Source: JABFWF01 sp035539135 (GTDB taxonomy: Bacteria > Pseudomonadota > Gammaproteobacteria > Xanthomonadales > Xanthomonadaceae). From it: 64,000 nucleotides of DNA. The translations under genes and the position numbers were made by a program. Numbering within the stretch: position 1 is the stretch's first letter; each line of letters begins with the position of its first letter. Shown piece after piece: positions 1 through 8,306 of the stretch. The DNA lies in assembly GCA_035539135.1 (NCBI GenBank), contig DATLJD010000006.1, forward strand, positions 62,001 to 126,000, given 5' to 3'. The notes beneath the pieces were generated by a model. It was given only the letters and a program-made list of their open reading frames with translations. It was not told the DNA's origin and ran no database searches.

Positions 1-1
1 C

Positions 2-1513
2 GTCATCGACGAGTGCCATCGTGGCGGTGCCCGCGACGAGAGCACCTGGCGCGGCATCCTCGAGTACTTCAAGCCTGCGGTGCAGCTTGGTTTGACCGCC
101 ACGCCAAAGCGCGATGTGAACGTCGATACCTACGCCTACTTCGGCGAGCCGGTCTACACCTATGCGCTGAAGGAAGGCATCGGCGACGGCTTCCTGACCC
201 CGTTCAAGGTGCGGCAGATGGCCTCGACGATGGACGAGTACAAGTTCTCCGACGGAGACGAAGTGCTGGCCGGCGAACTGGACCGCGACCGGACCTACAC
301 CGAGGCCGACTTCAATACCCGGCTGGTCATCGACCAGCGCGAGAAGAGCCGGGTCCACGAGTTCATGGACCAGATCGATCAGCGCCAGAAGACTCTGGTG
401 TTCTGCGCCACGCAGGACCACGCGGCCCGCGTGCGCAACTTCATCAACCAGGTCAAGGACAATCCCGATCCGCATTACTGCGAACGGGTCACCGCCGACG
501 ATGGCGAGCTGGGCGAACGCCACCTGCGCGAGTTCCAGGACAACGAAAAGACCTTGCCCACCATCCTGACCACCTCGCAGAAGCTTTCGACCGGAGTCGA
601 CGCACTCAATATCCGGAACATCGTGCTCTTGCGGCCGATCAAGTCGATGGTGGAGTTCAAGCAGATTATCGGCCGTGGAACGCGTACCTTCGAAGGCAAG
701 GACTACTTCACGATCTACGACTTCGTGAAGGCCTGCGAGCATTTCGAGGATCCGGAGTGGGATGGGGAACCACTGCCTCCGGATCCGCCCGGCAGTCCCC
801 GGCCACCGCGAGGCGATGGCGACGATCCCCGCCCGCCGCCGGAAACCACAGGCGGTGGTGTGGAAGAGCCGCCTCCGCCCGAACGGGTCGTGGTGAAGCT
901 GTCGGATGGCAAGGAACGCAGCATTCGTTACATCGGCGCAACGACCTATTGGCACGAGGGTCGACAGATCACGGCGCAGGAGTTCATGCAGCAGTTGTTC
1001 GGGGATCTTGGCACCCTGGTCACGGATGAGGACGAACTGCGTACCATCTGGAGCGACCCGGACCGCAGGGAGTCCTTCATCCAGCGGCTGGCCGACCTGG
1101 GTTACGACAGCGAGCGCCTGGATGATATGCGGCGCCTGATCGATGCGCCGAACAGCGACATATTCGACGTGCTCGCCTACGTACGATTTACGCTGACGCC
1201 GTTGGCCCGCTCGCAACGCGTGCAGGCCGCCAAGGCAACCGGCATGGATGGCTACGAACGCGAAATGCGGGCGTTCCTCGAGTTCGTACTGGACAAGTAC
1301 CAGTACGAGGGGGTCGGTGAACTGGCTAGTGGCAAGGTGGCCGACTTCCTGCGCATCCGCTACGGTGGCGTCAACGACGCCAAGCGAGTCTTGGGGAACG
1401 TGGACCAGATTCGCCGCGCGTTCGTAGGTATCCAGGCGCACCTGTTCCGAGGGCGGGCGACTGACACCAGTTCCGCGCTCGGAACGTCTACTACCGTTGG
1501 TGCCACGGACTAG
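2..1513 (+). CDS. hsdR: Type I restriction enzyme R subunit (HsdR), C-terminal part
   Basis: This is the ATP-dependent DNA-translocating subunit of a type I restriction system; only about the last 503 residues are in the window. The visible part opens with the helicase motif II segment VIDECHRGG and then LTATPKR. The second RecA-like lobe ends in GRGTRTFEGKDYFTIYDF, the usual motif VI region of HsdR. A low-complexity Pro/Gly/Asp linker (about visible residues 258-296) separates the motor from a C-terminal region resembling the EcoEI R-subunit C-terminal domain. The nuclease domain and motif I should lie upstream of the edge, and hsdM/hsdS are not visible. The frame is open to position 1 and stops with TAG. 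Family assignment is confident; the EcoEI-like subtype is inferred. Confidence 0.85.
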   Translation, partial: VIDECHRGGARDESTWRGILEYFKPAVQLGLTATPKRDVNVDTYAYFGEPVYTYALKEGIGDGFLTPFKVRQMASTMDEYKFSDGDEVLAGELDRDRTYTEADFNTRLVIDQREKSRVHEFMDQIDQRQKTLVFCATQDHAARVRNFINQVKDNPDPHYCERVTADDGELGERHLREFQDNEKTLPTILTTSQKLSTGVDALNIRNIVLLRPIKSMVEFKQIIGRGTRTFEGKDYFTIYDFVKACEHFEDPEWDGEPLPPDPPGSPRPPRGDGDDPRPPPETTGGGVEEPPPPERVVVKLSDGKERSIRYIGATTYWHEGRQITAQEFMQQLFGDLGTLVTDEDELRTIWSDPDRRESFIQRLADLGYDSERLDDMRRLIDAPNSDIFDVLAYVRFTLTPLARSQRVQAAKATGMDGYEREMRAFLEFVLDKYQYEGVGELASGKVADFLRIRYGGVNDAKRVLGNVDQIRRAFVGIQAHLFRGRATDTSSALGTSTTVGATD

Positions 1514-1582
1514 CCAACCCTAAATTTGGGCGCACCAACGGGGTCAGGTTCGCTTTCGAGCAACGGTCGCACAACAGGCTGG

Positions 1583-2035
1583 TCACTCCGCTGGTCGCAA
1601 TAGCTCCGGCCTTTGCTGTTCGATCCACGCGTGGGTATGTGAGAGCAGTGCTCGCGCCCGCTCGATGCATTCGCGCACGGTATCCGGGTCCATCAGATCG
1701 CCCGAATAGTCGTTGACGTTGCGCTTCCTGCGCAGGGCATCCAGGATCACCCACTCGCTGCGTTCGACGCCGAGCGTCAGTGGCAGCGCCTGGATCATCG
1801 TCTGGTGGTGCCCCGGCGTGCTGGTGGCCGGGCGATAGCCGTGCGCGGCAAGCCCGACCAGCGCGCACTGCATGATGGCCTTGTAGGCGCAGTCGAAGCG
1901 CGTCTCGTCGCTGATGCCCTTCGCGCCTGCGTCCGCCAGGTTGCGCGCCGCGGCGGCCAGCAGGCGCTGCACCTCGACGGGCCTCGCGGCATGCGGGGCG
2001 AGTTGGCGGGTCCTGACCAGGTTATCCAGGCTCAT
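1583..2035 (-). CDS. HEPN-domain protein, putative toxin partner of the adjacent nucleotidyltransferase
   Basis: This is a small, largely helical 150-residue protein. Its reading frame begins 14 bases before the end of the upstream nucleotidyltransferase gene, so the two are almost certainly co-transcribed and translationally coupled. MNT/HEPN pairs form toxin-antitoxin modules in which the HEPN protein is usually an RNase and the nucleotidyltransferase modifies it. In HEPN proteins the active site is R-X4-6-H; here the equivalent segment reads RRKRNVNDYSG, with Arg105 followed by Tyr110 and no histidine. The catalytic His therefore appears to be replaced, so RNase activity is doubtful or atypical. 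Function is inferred from gene pairing and fold-level similarity. Confidence 0.8.
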   Translation of the reverse strand: MSLDNLVRTRQLAPHAARPVEVQRLLAAAARNLADAGAKGISDETRFDCAYKAIMQCALVGLAAHGYRPATSTPGHHQTMIQALPLTLGVERSEWVILDALRRKRNVNDYSGDLMDPDTVRECIERARALLSHTHAWIEQQRPELLRPAE

Positions 2036-2603
2036 CCAATCCCCCCATCAGCCAGAGCTTCGGTTCCTTCCAGATGGCGGCGACGAAGCTGTCCGACTGT
2101 GCCCGCCGCTGGAAAAAGGCGTTGCGGCTCAATATCGTCGGATTGATTTCGCGCCCGATGACCCGCTGTGCCGGTTCCATCGCCAGCGCGACATCGGCGA
2201 AGCCGACGGATCCGACCACCATCAGGTCGACATCGCTGTGGGCGTGCGGCGTGCCCCTGGCCATCGAACCGTAGACGAAGGCGCCGTCGATCCGGTCGGC
2301 CAGCGGCGTCAGCGCGTCGCGCAACACATCCACGAGGCCGGCGGTCTTGCGCAGCAATCCGGTCAGTTCCGGCAGCACGGGACACCCGGGATTGGCCCGA
2401 TAGAACACCTGGCGGCCCACCTGTTCCCGTTGCAGGATTTCCAGCGCCACCAGTGCGGTCAGTTCCCGGTGCAGGCTGCCGGGCGACAGGCCGGTGGACC
2501 GCTCCAGGTCGCGCACGTGCCGCGCCTCGTCCGGGCGCAGCAGCAGCGCCGCCAGGATCGCCGTCCGGGTCTCGCCCAGCAGGTGGTGGATGAGTGGTTT
2601 CAT
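2022..2603 (-). CDS. Winged-helix/minimal nucleotidyltransferase (MNT) protein
   Basis: This 193-residue protein joins an N-terminal winged-helix domain (about residues 10-75, with the recognition region around STGLSPGSLHRELTAL) to a pol-beta-type minimal nucleotidyltransferase domain. The GS-X10-DXD signature is intact: Gly112-Ser113, Asp124 and Asp126 in YGSMARG...SDVDLMVV. In MntA/HepT systems such enzymes add nucleotides to the HEPN toxin and neutralise it. The built-in DNA-binding domain would let this protein also act as the operon repressor. The ATG at 2603 has no Shine-Dalgarno sequence, and the predicted transcript starts about 12 bases upstream, so translation may be near-leaderless. 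Family is clear; the antitoxin and repressor roles are inferred. Confidence 0.85.
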   Translation of the reverse strand: MKPLIHHLLGETRTAILAALLLRPDEARHVRDLERSTGLSPGSLHRELTALVALEILQREQVGRQVFYRANPGCPVLPELTGLLRKTAGLVDVLRDALTPLADRIDGAFVYGSMARGTPHAHSDVDLMVVGSVGFADVALAMEPAQRVIGREINPTILSRNAFFQRRAQSDSFVAAIWKEPKLWLMGGLDEPG

Positions 2604-2650
2604 GTTCGCAATCCGCGAACACTTGTACTCAAAATGAGAACGTCACGCAA
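2603..2650 (-). promoter_or_regulatory. Promoter and palindromic operator of the MNT/HEPN operon
   Basis: Reading leftward on the minus strand, TTGCGT (2650-2645) and TACAAG (2627-2622) are 17 bases apart and form a plausible sigma70 promoter. Directly after the -10 element comes the perfect inverted repeat TGTTCGC-N5-GCGAACA (2621-2603). It covers the expected transcription start and the A of the start codon. Occupancy there would block initiation, as expected for autoregulation by the winged-helix domain of the first gene product. The promoter is a motif match only. Confidence 0.6.
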
Positions 2651-2692
2651 GTCCGGGGACAGACGGCCAGCGCGGGGCCAACGGGGCGGGTT

Positions 2693-4081
2693 TCACTGCT
2701 CCAGCGCGGCGACGCGCAGCTTGCGCCCCTTGACCCCATGCGTGCGCAGGCCGGCCAGCGCCTGCTGCGCGTGTGGGCGCGCGATGGCGACGTAGCTGCG
2801 GGTCGCATACACATCGATCTTGCCGATCGCGTCCTTGTGCAAGCCGACGTCGCCGGTCAGCGCGCCGACGATGTCGCCCGGCCGCAGCTTGTCGCCGCGC
2901 CCGGCATCGATGCGCAGCGTCGCCATCGCCGGTTGCGGCACGTCGCGCGGCTTGCCGGCCAGCGGGGCGGCGCGCTCCCAGCGCAGTGGTTGGCCGAGGC
3001 GCTCCTCGATCATCCGCGCGCGCGGCATCTCGCCCGGCGCGCACAGGCTCAGCGCGAGGCCGTCGCGGCCGGCGCGGCCGGTGCGGCCGATGCGGTGCAG
3101 GTAGGTGCCGGCGTCGGTCGGCAGGTCGTAGTTGACCACGGCGCCGATGTCGTGGATGTCCAGGCCGCGCGCGGCGACGTCGCTGGCGACCAGCACGCTG
3201 CAGCTGCGGTTGGCGAAGCGCACCAGCACTTCCTCGCGGTCGCGCTGGTCCAGGTCGCCGTGCAGGGCCAGCGCGGCGAAGCCGTAGTGGGTGAGCGAGC
3301 CGACCAGCTCCTCGGTGTCGCGGCGCATGTTGCAGAACACCACGCAGGACGCGGGCCGGTGCTCCAGCAGCAGCGCGGCCAGCAGCGGCGCCTTGCGCGC
3401 GGGTTCGACTTCGTAAAAGCGCTGTTCGATGGTTGGCGGATGCACCTCGCCGTCGATGCTGACCTCCAGCGCGTCGCGCAGCATGGCGTTGGCCAGCAGG
3501 CGGATCGGCTCTGGGAAGGTGGCCGAGAACAGCAGGCCCTGCCGCGTCTTCGGCAGTTGCTTGACGATCGCGCGGATCGCGTCCTCGAAGCCCATGTCGA
3601 GCATGCGGTCGGCCTCGTCCAGCACCAGCGTGCGCACGTCCTTGAGCACGAGCGCCTGTTTCTGCGCGAGCTCGAGGATGCGCCCGGGCGTGCCGACCAC
3701 GACGTGCGGCGCGTGCGCGAGCGAGGCGAGCTGCGGCCCCAGCGGGATGCCGCCGCACAGCACCGACAGCTTGAGGTTGGGGATGCCGACCGCCAGCGTG
3801 CGCAGCTGCTTGCCGACCTGGTCGGCCAGTTCGCGGGTGGGGCACAGCACCAGCGCTTGCGTCGCGATCCTCGTGGCGTCGACCGCCTGCAGCAGGCCGA
3901 GCCCGAACGCCGCGGTCTTGCCGCTGCCGGTGGGCGCCTGCGCGATGACGTCGCGGCCGGCGAGGATCGCCGGCAGGGCCTGCGCCTGGACCGGGGTCAT
4001 CGCGGTGTAGCCGAGCGCGTCGAGCCCGGGCCGCAGGGCGGGCGCGAGCGGTAGGGAGGAGAACGGGGACGCGGTGGTCAT
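2693..4081 (-). CDS. dbpA: ATP-dependent RNA helicase DbpA
   Basis: This 462-residue DEAD-box helicase acts in 50S ribosomal subunit assembly, binding hairpin 92 of 23S rRNA. Walker A is APTGSGKT at residues 49-56, PTRELADQ follows at about 81-88, DEAD is at 155-158, and FSATFPEP and the motif VI HRIGRTGRAGRDG follow. The last 75 or so residues (from GDIVGALTGDVG) match the DbpA RNA-binding domain that confers 23S specificity. The ATG at 4081 is preferred over one at 4129 because similarity begins at the SPFSSLPL segment and the extension is not helicase-like. It points away from the HEPN/MNT pair's promoter region and is probably monocistronic. Confidence 0.93.
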   Translation of the reverse strand: MTTASPFSSLPLAPALRPGLDALGYTAMTPVQAQALPAILAGRDVIAQAPTGSGKTAAFGLGLLQAVDATRIATQALVLCPTRELADQVGKQLRTLAVGIPNLKLSVLCGGIPLGPQLASLAHAPHVVVGTPGRILELAQKQALVLKDVRTLVLDEADRMLDMGFEDAIRAIVKQLPKTRQGLLFSATFPEPIRLLANAMLRDALEVSIDGEVHPPTIEQRFYEVEPARKAPLLAALLLEHRPASCVVFCNMRRDTEELVGSLTHYGFAALALHGDLDQRDREEVLVRFANRSCSVLVASDVAARGLDIHDIGAVVNYDLPTDAGTYLHRIGRTGRAGRDGLALSLCAPGEMPRARMIEERLGQPLRWERAAPLAGKPRDVPQPAMATLRIDAGRGDKLRPGDIVGALTGDVGLHKDAIGKIDVYATRSYVAIARPHAQQALAGLRTHGVKGRKLRVAALEQ

Positions 4082-4122
4082 GCGCCATGATCGCAGTTGT
4101 GCGCCGCCAAGCTTCGCCGCGC

Positions 4123-4151
4123 CTGTCAATGCTGCCGGCTTCTGTTACAAT
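4123..4151 (+). promoter_or_regulatory. Predicted sigma70 promoter upstream of a small ORF
   Basis: CTGTCA (4123-4128) and TACAAT (4146-4151) are separated by exactly 17 bases. The downstream leader is unusually AT-rich for this genome and runs to a GGAGG-preceded ATG at 4194. This supports transcription of the short gene that follows. It is a motif match without experimental support. Confidence 0.5.
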
Positions 4152-4193
4152 ATGCCTCGTAAGTTGCTGTAATTTCTGGATTTTCTGGAGGCC

Positions 4194-4430
4194 ATGATCA
4201 AGAAGCTGTTGTCCCGCCTGATTCCCCGCGGCCACCGTTCCCGGCACATCCACGCCCGGCCGCTTCCCGCCCCGCTGCTGCTTCCCGTGCCGGTGACCCG
4301 CCCGGCCCCCGCGCTGGCCCGCCACGTGCCGCGCCGCCGCCCGCCCGCAGGCTATGTCGGCGCCACCTATCGCGCACGTCCCCGCCTGCCGGGTGCCGGC
4401 CCGCGTCCGCCGCTGTTCCGGGTGACTTGA
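4194..4430 (+). CDS. Small Arg/Pro-rich protein of unknown function
   Basis: This 78-residue, strongly basic ORF begins MIKKLLSRLIPRGHRSRH and continues with proline- and arginine-rich sequence. I do not recognise a family. It has a clear TGGAGG Shine-Dalgarno sequence six bases before the ATG, and a good promoter match about 45 bases upstream. The short lysine/leucine amphipathic start could associate with membrane or RNA. In such GC-rich DNA, Arg/Pro-rich ORFs arise easily by chance, so coding status is uncertain. Bases 4431-4712 after it hold no gene I can support. Confidence 0.4.
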   Translation: MIKKLLSRLIPRGHRSRHIHARPLPAPLLLPVPVTRPAPALARHVPRRRPPAGYVGATYRARPRLPGAGPRPPLFRVT

Positions 4431-4712
4431 TCCGAGCATCGCGTCCGCGGTGACGCGGCCGACATTCGCCGGGCAAGGAAGACGGAAGCGATTGACGCGG
4501 CTCCGTCGTTCCGCCGTCCGCTGCCGCCCCCTCGCGATCGCGCGCGAATGGCTCGCCGACGCGCAACGGCAACCACGCCGCGCGCCGCATCGTCCGCAGC
4601 GCGTTGCTGCCGAACCTGTCCGGCGCGGAAGAGGCGCGGGTATACCATTGCCGCCCCCACAGCGGCTCGGCCAGCGCTGTCCTCGTTCGTCCGTCGACCG
4701 GAGGCAGGATCC

Positions 4713-5831
4713 TTGAAAGCACCATTCGGCATCGTCCTTGCGGCGTTCGTGTCCCTCCTGCCGCTCGCGGCGCACGCGGCCGACGGCCCGAAACCGCGCA
4801 ACCGCGCCGAGGCCACCGAGGTCATCCGCGAACTGCGCCGCATCGTGACGCCGGAAGGCATCGAACGCGCGGAGACCGTGCGCATCGGCGGCATCGAGCA
4901 GTTCGTCACCATCCGCGGCACCGACCGCCGCAACCCGGTGCTGCTGGTGCTGCACGGCGGTCCCGGCTTCGTCGAGGCGCCGCTCGCCTGGTGGAACACG
5001 CGGGCGCTGGAGGAATACTTTGTCGTCGTGCACTGGGACCAGCGCGGCGCGGGCAAGACCTACCTGATCAACGATCCGGAGTCCGTGGCGCCGACGATGA
5101 AGCCCGAGCGCTTCATCGACGACACCGAGGAACTGGTGGCCTTCCTGCGCCGCGATCTCGGCAAGCAGAAGATCTTCCTGCTCGGCCATTCGTGGGGCAG
5201 CTACATCGGCCTGGAGTTCGCGCGCCGGCGGCCGGAATGGCTGTACGCGTACATTGGCACCGGCCAGGCCACCGACATCCCCGAAAGCGAGCGGCGCGGC
5301 TACGCCTATGCGCTGGCCGCCGCGAAAAAGGCCGGCAACGCGGAAGCCGTCGCCGAGCTCGAATCGATCGCGCCCTATGCCGCGCCCGGCAAGCCCATCT
5401 CGGTGCACGACGTGGGCATCGAGCGCAAGTGGTCCGACTTCTACGGCGGCGTGATGGCCGGACGCACTGGCCAGGTGGATGGCATGGCGGCGCGCCTGTC
5501 GCCGGACTACACCGACACGGAAGCGCCGCACATCTACGACGGCAACAATTTTTCGCAGGCCATCCTGTTCTCGCCGATCCTGAGCCTGGACCTCAGCCAC
5601 TACACCCGCTTCGACTGCCCGATCATCCTGCTGGAAGGGCGTCACGACCGCACGGTGAATTCCCAAGTGGCGTACGAATGGTTCCAGACCGTCGAGGCGC
5701 CGCAGAAGCGCTTCGTGTGGTTCGAGCATTCCGCGCACGAGGTGATGACCGAGGAGCCGGGCCGCTTCCTGGTCACCATGGTCGAGCAGGTGCGCCCGCT
5801 CGCGGAGAAGGCGGGCGACGTCGCGCCGTGA
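4713..5831 (+). CDS. Exported alpha/beta hydrolase, proline iminopeptidase-like
   Basis: This 372-residue S33-type alpha/beta hydrolase has a signal peptide (KAPFGIVLAAFVSLLPLAAHA, cleavage near residue 23), so it should act in the periplasm. HGGPG at 81-85 is the oxyanion-hole motif typical of proline iminopeptidases. GHSWGS places the nucleophile at Ser160, and the C-terminal EGRHDRT and EHSAHE supply the candidate acid and histidine. The start is the TTG at 4713: it has a GGAGG sequence eight bases upstream and gives the signal peptide directly, whereas an upstream ATG adds a non-homologous 55-residue leader. Substrate cannot be told; aminopeptidase or esterase activity is possible. Confidence 0.88.
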   Translation: MKAPFGIVLAAFVSLLPLAAHAADGPKPRNRAEATEVIRELRRIVTPEGIERAETVRIGGIEQFVTIRGTDRRNPVLLVLHGGPGFVEAPLAWWNTRALEEYFVVVHWDQRGAGKTYLINDPESVAPTMKPERFIDDTEELVAFLRRDLGKQKIFLLGHSWGSYIGLEFARRRPEWLYAYIGTGQATDIPESERRGYAYALAAAKKAGNAEAVAELESIAPYAAPGKPISVHDVGIERKWSDFYGGVMAGRTGQVDGMAARLSPDYTDTEAPHIYDGNNFSQAILFSPILSLDLSHYTRFDCPIILLEGRHDRTVNSQVAYEWFQTVEAPQKRFVWFEHSAHEVMTEEPGRFLVTMVEQVRPLAEKAGDVAP

Positions 5832-5862
5832 CGCGGCGCGACGCGCGCCCGGTGCCGGCGTC

Positions 5863-6699
5863 CTAACGCGCCTTCAGCTTCGCCGCCGCGCCATCGGCAT
5901 AGGCGGCGCAGGTCATCGGCCTGGGATGCGGATGCGCGGCGTCCGTGTAGTCCCAGCCGCTGGCGTCGGCGTGCGGGGTGACGAGCAGGTCGCAGGGCAG
6001 GGCGCGCACCACGTCGAAGCTGCGGCGGAAGTCTTCCGCCAGGCGTGGATAGCGCGGGTTGTCGTGGATCCTGTAGCCGGGCGCGCTGAGGCTGTCGACG
6101 TAGGCGATGCGCACCGGCTTGCCGTCGCGGGTGTCGGTCCAGGTCCAGGCGGTGCTGCCCGGGGTGTGGCCGGGCATGAAGTGCGCGGTCAGGCGCATGT
6201 CGCCGAGCGCGACGACTTCGCGGTCGTGGATGACGCGGTCGGTCTGCACCGGCGGGTAGAGGATCTCGTCGCCGAAGTGGATGTCGTTGCTGCCGCCGTG
6301 CGCGAGCAGCCAGGCGGATTCGGCACTGGCGACGACGCGGGCGCCGGTGGCGCGCGCAACCGCGGCGAGCGGGCCGGCGTGGTCGCCGTGGGCGTGGCTG
6401 GTGAGGATCAGCTTCAGGTCGCCGGGCGCGACGCCGAGCGACTGCATGTGCGCGAGCAGCATGTCGGCCGCCTGCGGCAGGCCGCCGTCGATCAGGATCG
6501 CGCCGGCGTCGGTGCGGATGAGCAAGGCGGTGATGCGCGCGGTGCCGATCTGCCAGGTGTGGTCGGCGATGCGCACCGGCGCGACCGGCTGCCGCCAGCT
6601 GTCCGGCGTGGTGTAGGCCTCGGCCTGCGGCAGCGGCGGTTCGGCGGCAAAGGTGGACGGGGCGGCGGCGAGCAGGGCGGCGAGCAGCAGGGATCGCAT
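5863..6699 (-). CDS. Subclass B3 metallo-beta-lactamase
   Basis: This 278-residue MBL-fold enzyme has a Sec signal peptide (MRSLLLAALLAAAPSTFAA). The zinc ligands of subclass B3 are all visible: HAHGDH at residues 102-107 (His102, His104, Asp106, His107), His178 in MPGHTPGST and His243 in VTPHADASG. The B3 hallmarks DGGLPQAADMLLAHMQSLGV and the NP.YP....DF..SF region are present, as in Stenotrophomonas L1-like enzymes. Predicted activity is periplasmic hydrolysis of beta-lactams including carbapenems. No ampR-like regulator is adjacent and I see no cre-tag upstream. It is encoded on the same strand just downstream of a Rox-like monooxygenase (44-base gap), so the two may be co-transcribed. 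Activity is inferred from motifs. Confidence 0.9.
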   Translation of the reverse strand: MRSLLLAALLAAAPSTFAAEPPLPQAEAYTTPDSWRQPVAPVRIADHTWQIGTARITALLIRTDAGAILIDGGLPQAADMLLAHMQSLGVAPGDLKLILTSHAHGDHAGPLAAVARATGARVVASAESAWLLAHGGSNDIHFGDEILYPPVQTDRVIHDREVVALGDMRLTAHFMPGHTPGSTAWTWTDTRDGKPVRIAYVDSLSAPGYRIHDNPRYPRLAEDFRRSFDVVRALPCDLLVTPHADASGWDYTDAAHPHPRPMTCAAYADGAAAKLKAR

Positions 6700-6743
6700 C
6701 GTGCGTGGGCTCCGGTGGGGGGAAGACAGGATAGGGTGTCGGA

Positions 6744-8255
6744 TCAGTCGCGCGGCGGGCCGCACCAGGTCGCCAATGCGCCGGGGAGGCCGCGATCGCT
6801 GCCGTCGCCGACCCACGCGACATGACCGTCCGGGCGGACCAGCACCGCGGCTGGCGCGGGCACGCGACCGATGACCGGCAGCTCCCACGCGCCGTCGCTG
6901 CAGGTTGCGTCGACCACGTGCACGCGGTCCGCCCAACCGTCGACTGCGAGCGCTCCGGGCGCCACGAAGTTCAGCAGCAGCGGCCGCGCCGCGTGCAGCA
7001 GCGCGTAGGTGCGCAGTGGGCCATCGCGGGTGTCGAGGTCGAGGTCGGGCATGCGCCGGCCGAGCAGCGGATGCGCGTCGCCGAGGTCGTAGCGCAGACC
7101 GAGGCCGGACAGTTCGCCGGCGAGGTGCTTGCGCGGCGCGTCGAAGGCGAGCAGCTCCGACACGATGTCGCGCGCGGCCTGGTTGCGTGCGTCCGGCCGC
7201 CGCAGGGCCACCGACGCCATCGAGGTGCGCAGCACGCGCGCGCCCACCGGGTGGCGCTCGGCGTGGTAGCTGTCGAGCAGCGTGTCGGGCGACACGCCGG
7301 TGACCACCTGCGCCAGCTTCCAGCCGAGGTTCACCGCATCCTGCATGCCGATGTTGAGGCCCTGGCCGCCGTCCGGCGCGTGGATGTGCGCGGCGTCGCC
7401 GGCCAGCAGCACGCGACCCGCGCGGTATGCCGTCGCCTGCCGGCTGGCGTCGGTGAAGCGCGAGATCCAGCTCGGGCCGTGCACGCCGAAGTCGGTGCCG
7501 TAAACCTCGCGCAGGCGCGCGGCGAGGTCTTCCAGCGTGGGCGCGTCGGTGGCGCCCGGCGCCGCTTCGGTGAGCATCACCCGCACCGTGCCGCTGTCGG
7601 CGAACACGACCTCGCCGTCGCGCACCTCGTACTCCACGCGGCCGATGCCGTGCATGCCGGTGGCGTCGTGGCGTACGCCCAGCGGCGGCGCGTCCGCCAT
7701 CTCGACTTCGGCGATCAGCGCGCTGGTGGTGGCGTCCCAGCCGGCGAATTCGATCCCGGCGGCCTTGCGCACCAGGCTGCGCCCGCCGTCGCAGCCGACC
7801 AGGTAGCCGGCGCGCAAGGTGTTCCCGTCGGACAGCGTGACGTCCACGCCGGCGTCGTCCTGGCGGAAGCCGGTGACGGCGCAGCCGTGGCGCACGGTGA
7901 CGCCGAGTTCGCGCACCCACTCCGCGAGCAGCCGTTCGATGTGGTTCTGCCACAGGCCCAGCACGTAGGGATGGCGGCTCGGGAAGTCGGTGATGTCCAG
8001 GTGCGCGCCGGCGAAGCTCAGGGTGCGCGCGATCTGTCCGGCGGCGAGGAAACGGTCGGCGACCCCGCGCTGGTCGAGCAGCTCGATCGTGCGCGCGTGC
8101 AGGCCACCGGCGCGCGAACCGGCGAGCTGCTGGTCGGGGCGCGGCTCGACGACGATGGCGGCGACGCCGGCCAGCGCGAGTTCGGCGGCGAGCGTCAGTC
8201 CGGTCGGACCGGCGCCGGCGATGATCACGGGATACGACGGAGCGCTGGCATGCAT
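6744..8255 (-). CDS. FAD-dependent monooxygenase, Rox (rifampicin monooxygenase)-like
   Basis: This 503-residue class A flavoprotein hydroxylase has the FAD-binding GAGPTG at 14-19, the DG motif GCDGGRS at 154-160, and the GD motif LLAGDAAHIHAPDGGQG starting near 284. The C-terminal thioredoxin-like tail ends with AVLVRPDGHVAWVGDG. Overall layout and several segments (GLHARTIELLDQRG, TDFGVHGPSWISRF, LDSYHAERHPVGA) resemble Rox-type rifamycin monooxygenases. These use NADPH and O2 to decompose rifampicin; related enzymes hydroxylate phenols, and drug specificity is not provable here. The ATG at 8255 starts just before the Rossmann motif. It lies upstream of the beta-lactamase gene on the same strand. 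Confidence 0.8.
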   Translation of the reverse strand: MHASAPSYPVIIAGAGPTGLTLAAELALAGVAAIVVEPRPDQQLAGSRAGGLHARTIELLDQRGVADRFLAAGQIARTLSFAGAHLDITDFPSRHPYVLGLWQNHIERLLAEWVRELGVTVRHGCAVTGFRQDDAGVDVTLSDGNTLRAGYLVGCDGGRSLVRKAAGIEFAGWDATTSALIAEVEMADAPPLGVRHDATGMHGIGRVEYEVRDGEVVFADSGTVRVMLTEAAPGATDAPTLEDLAARLREVYGTDFGVHGPSWISRFTDASRQATAYRAGRVLLAGDAAHIHAPDGGQGLNIGMQDAVNLGWKLAQVVTGVSPDTLLDSYHAERHPVGARVLRTSMASVALRRPDARNQAARDIVSELLAFDAPRKHLAGELSGLGLRYDLGDAHPLLGRRMPDLDLDTRDGPLRTYALLHAARPLLLNFVAPGALAVDGWADRVHVVDATCSDGAWELPVIGRVPAPAAVLVRPDGHVAWVGDGSDRGLPGALATWCGPPRD

Positions 8256-8306
8256 GCGTGGGGGCCTGCCGTGTGGGGCCGGCGACTCTGCGCCCTCGCG
8301 CCCGCC

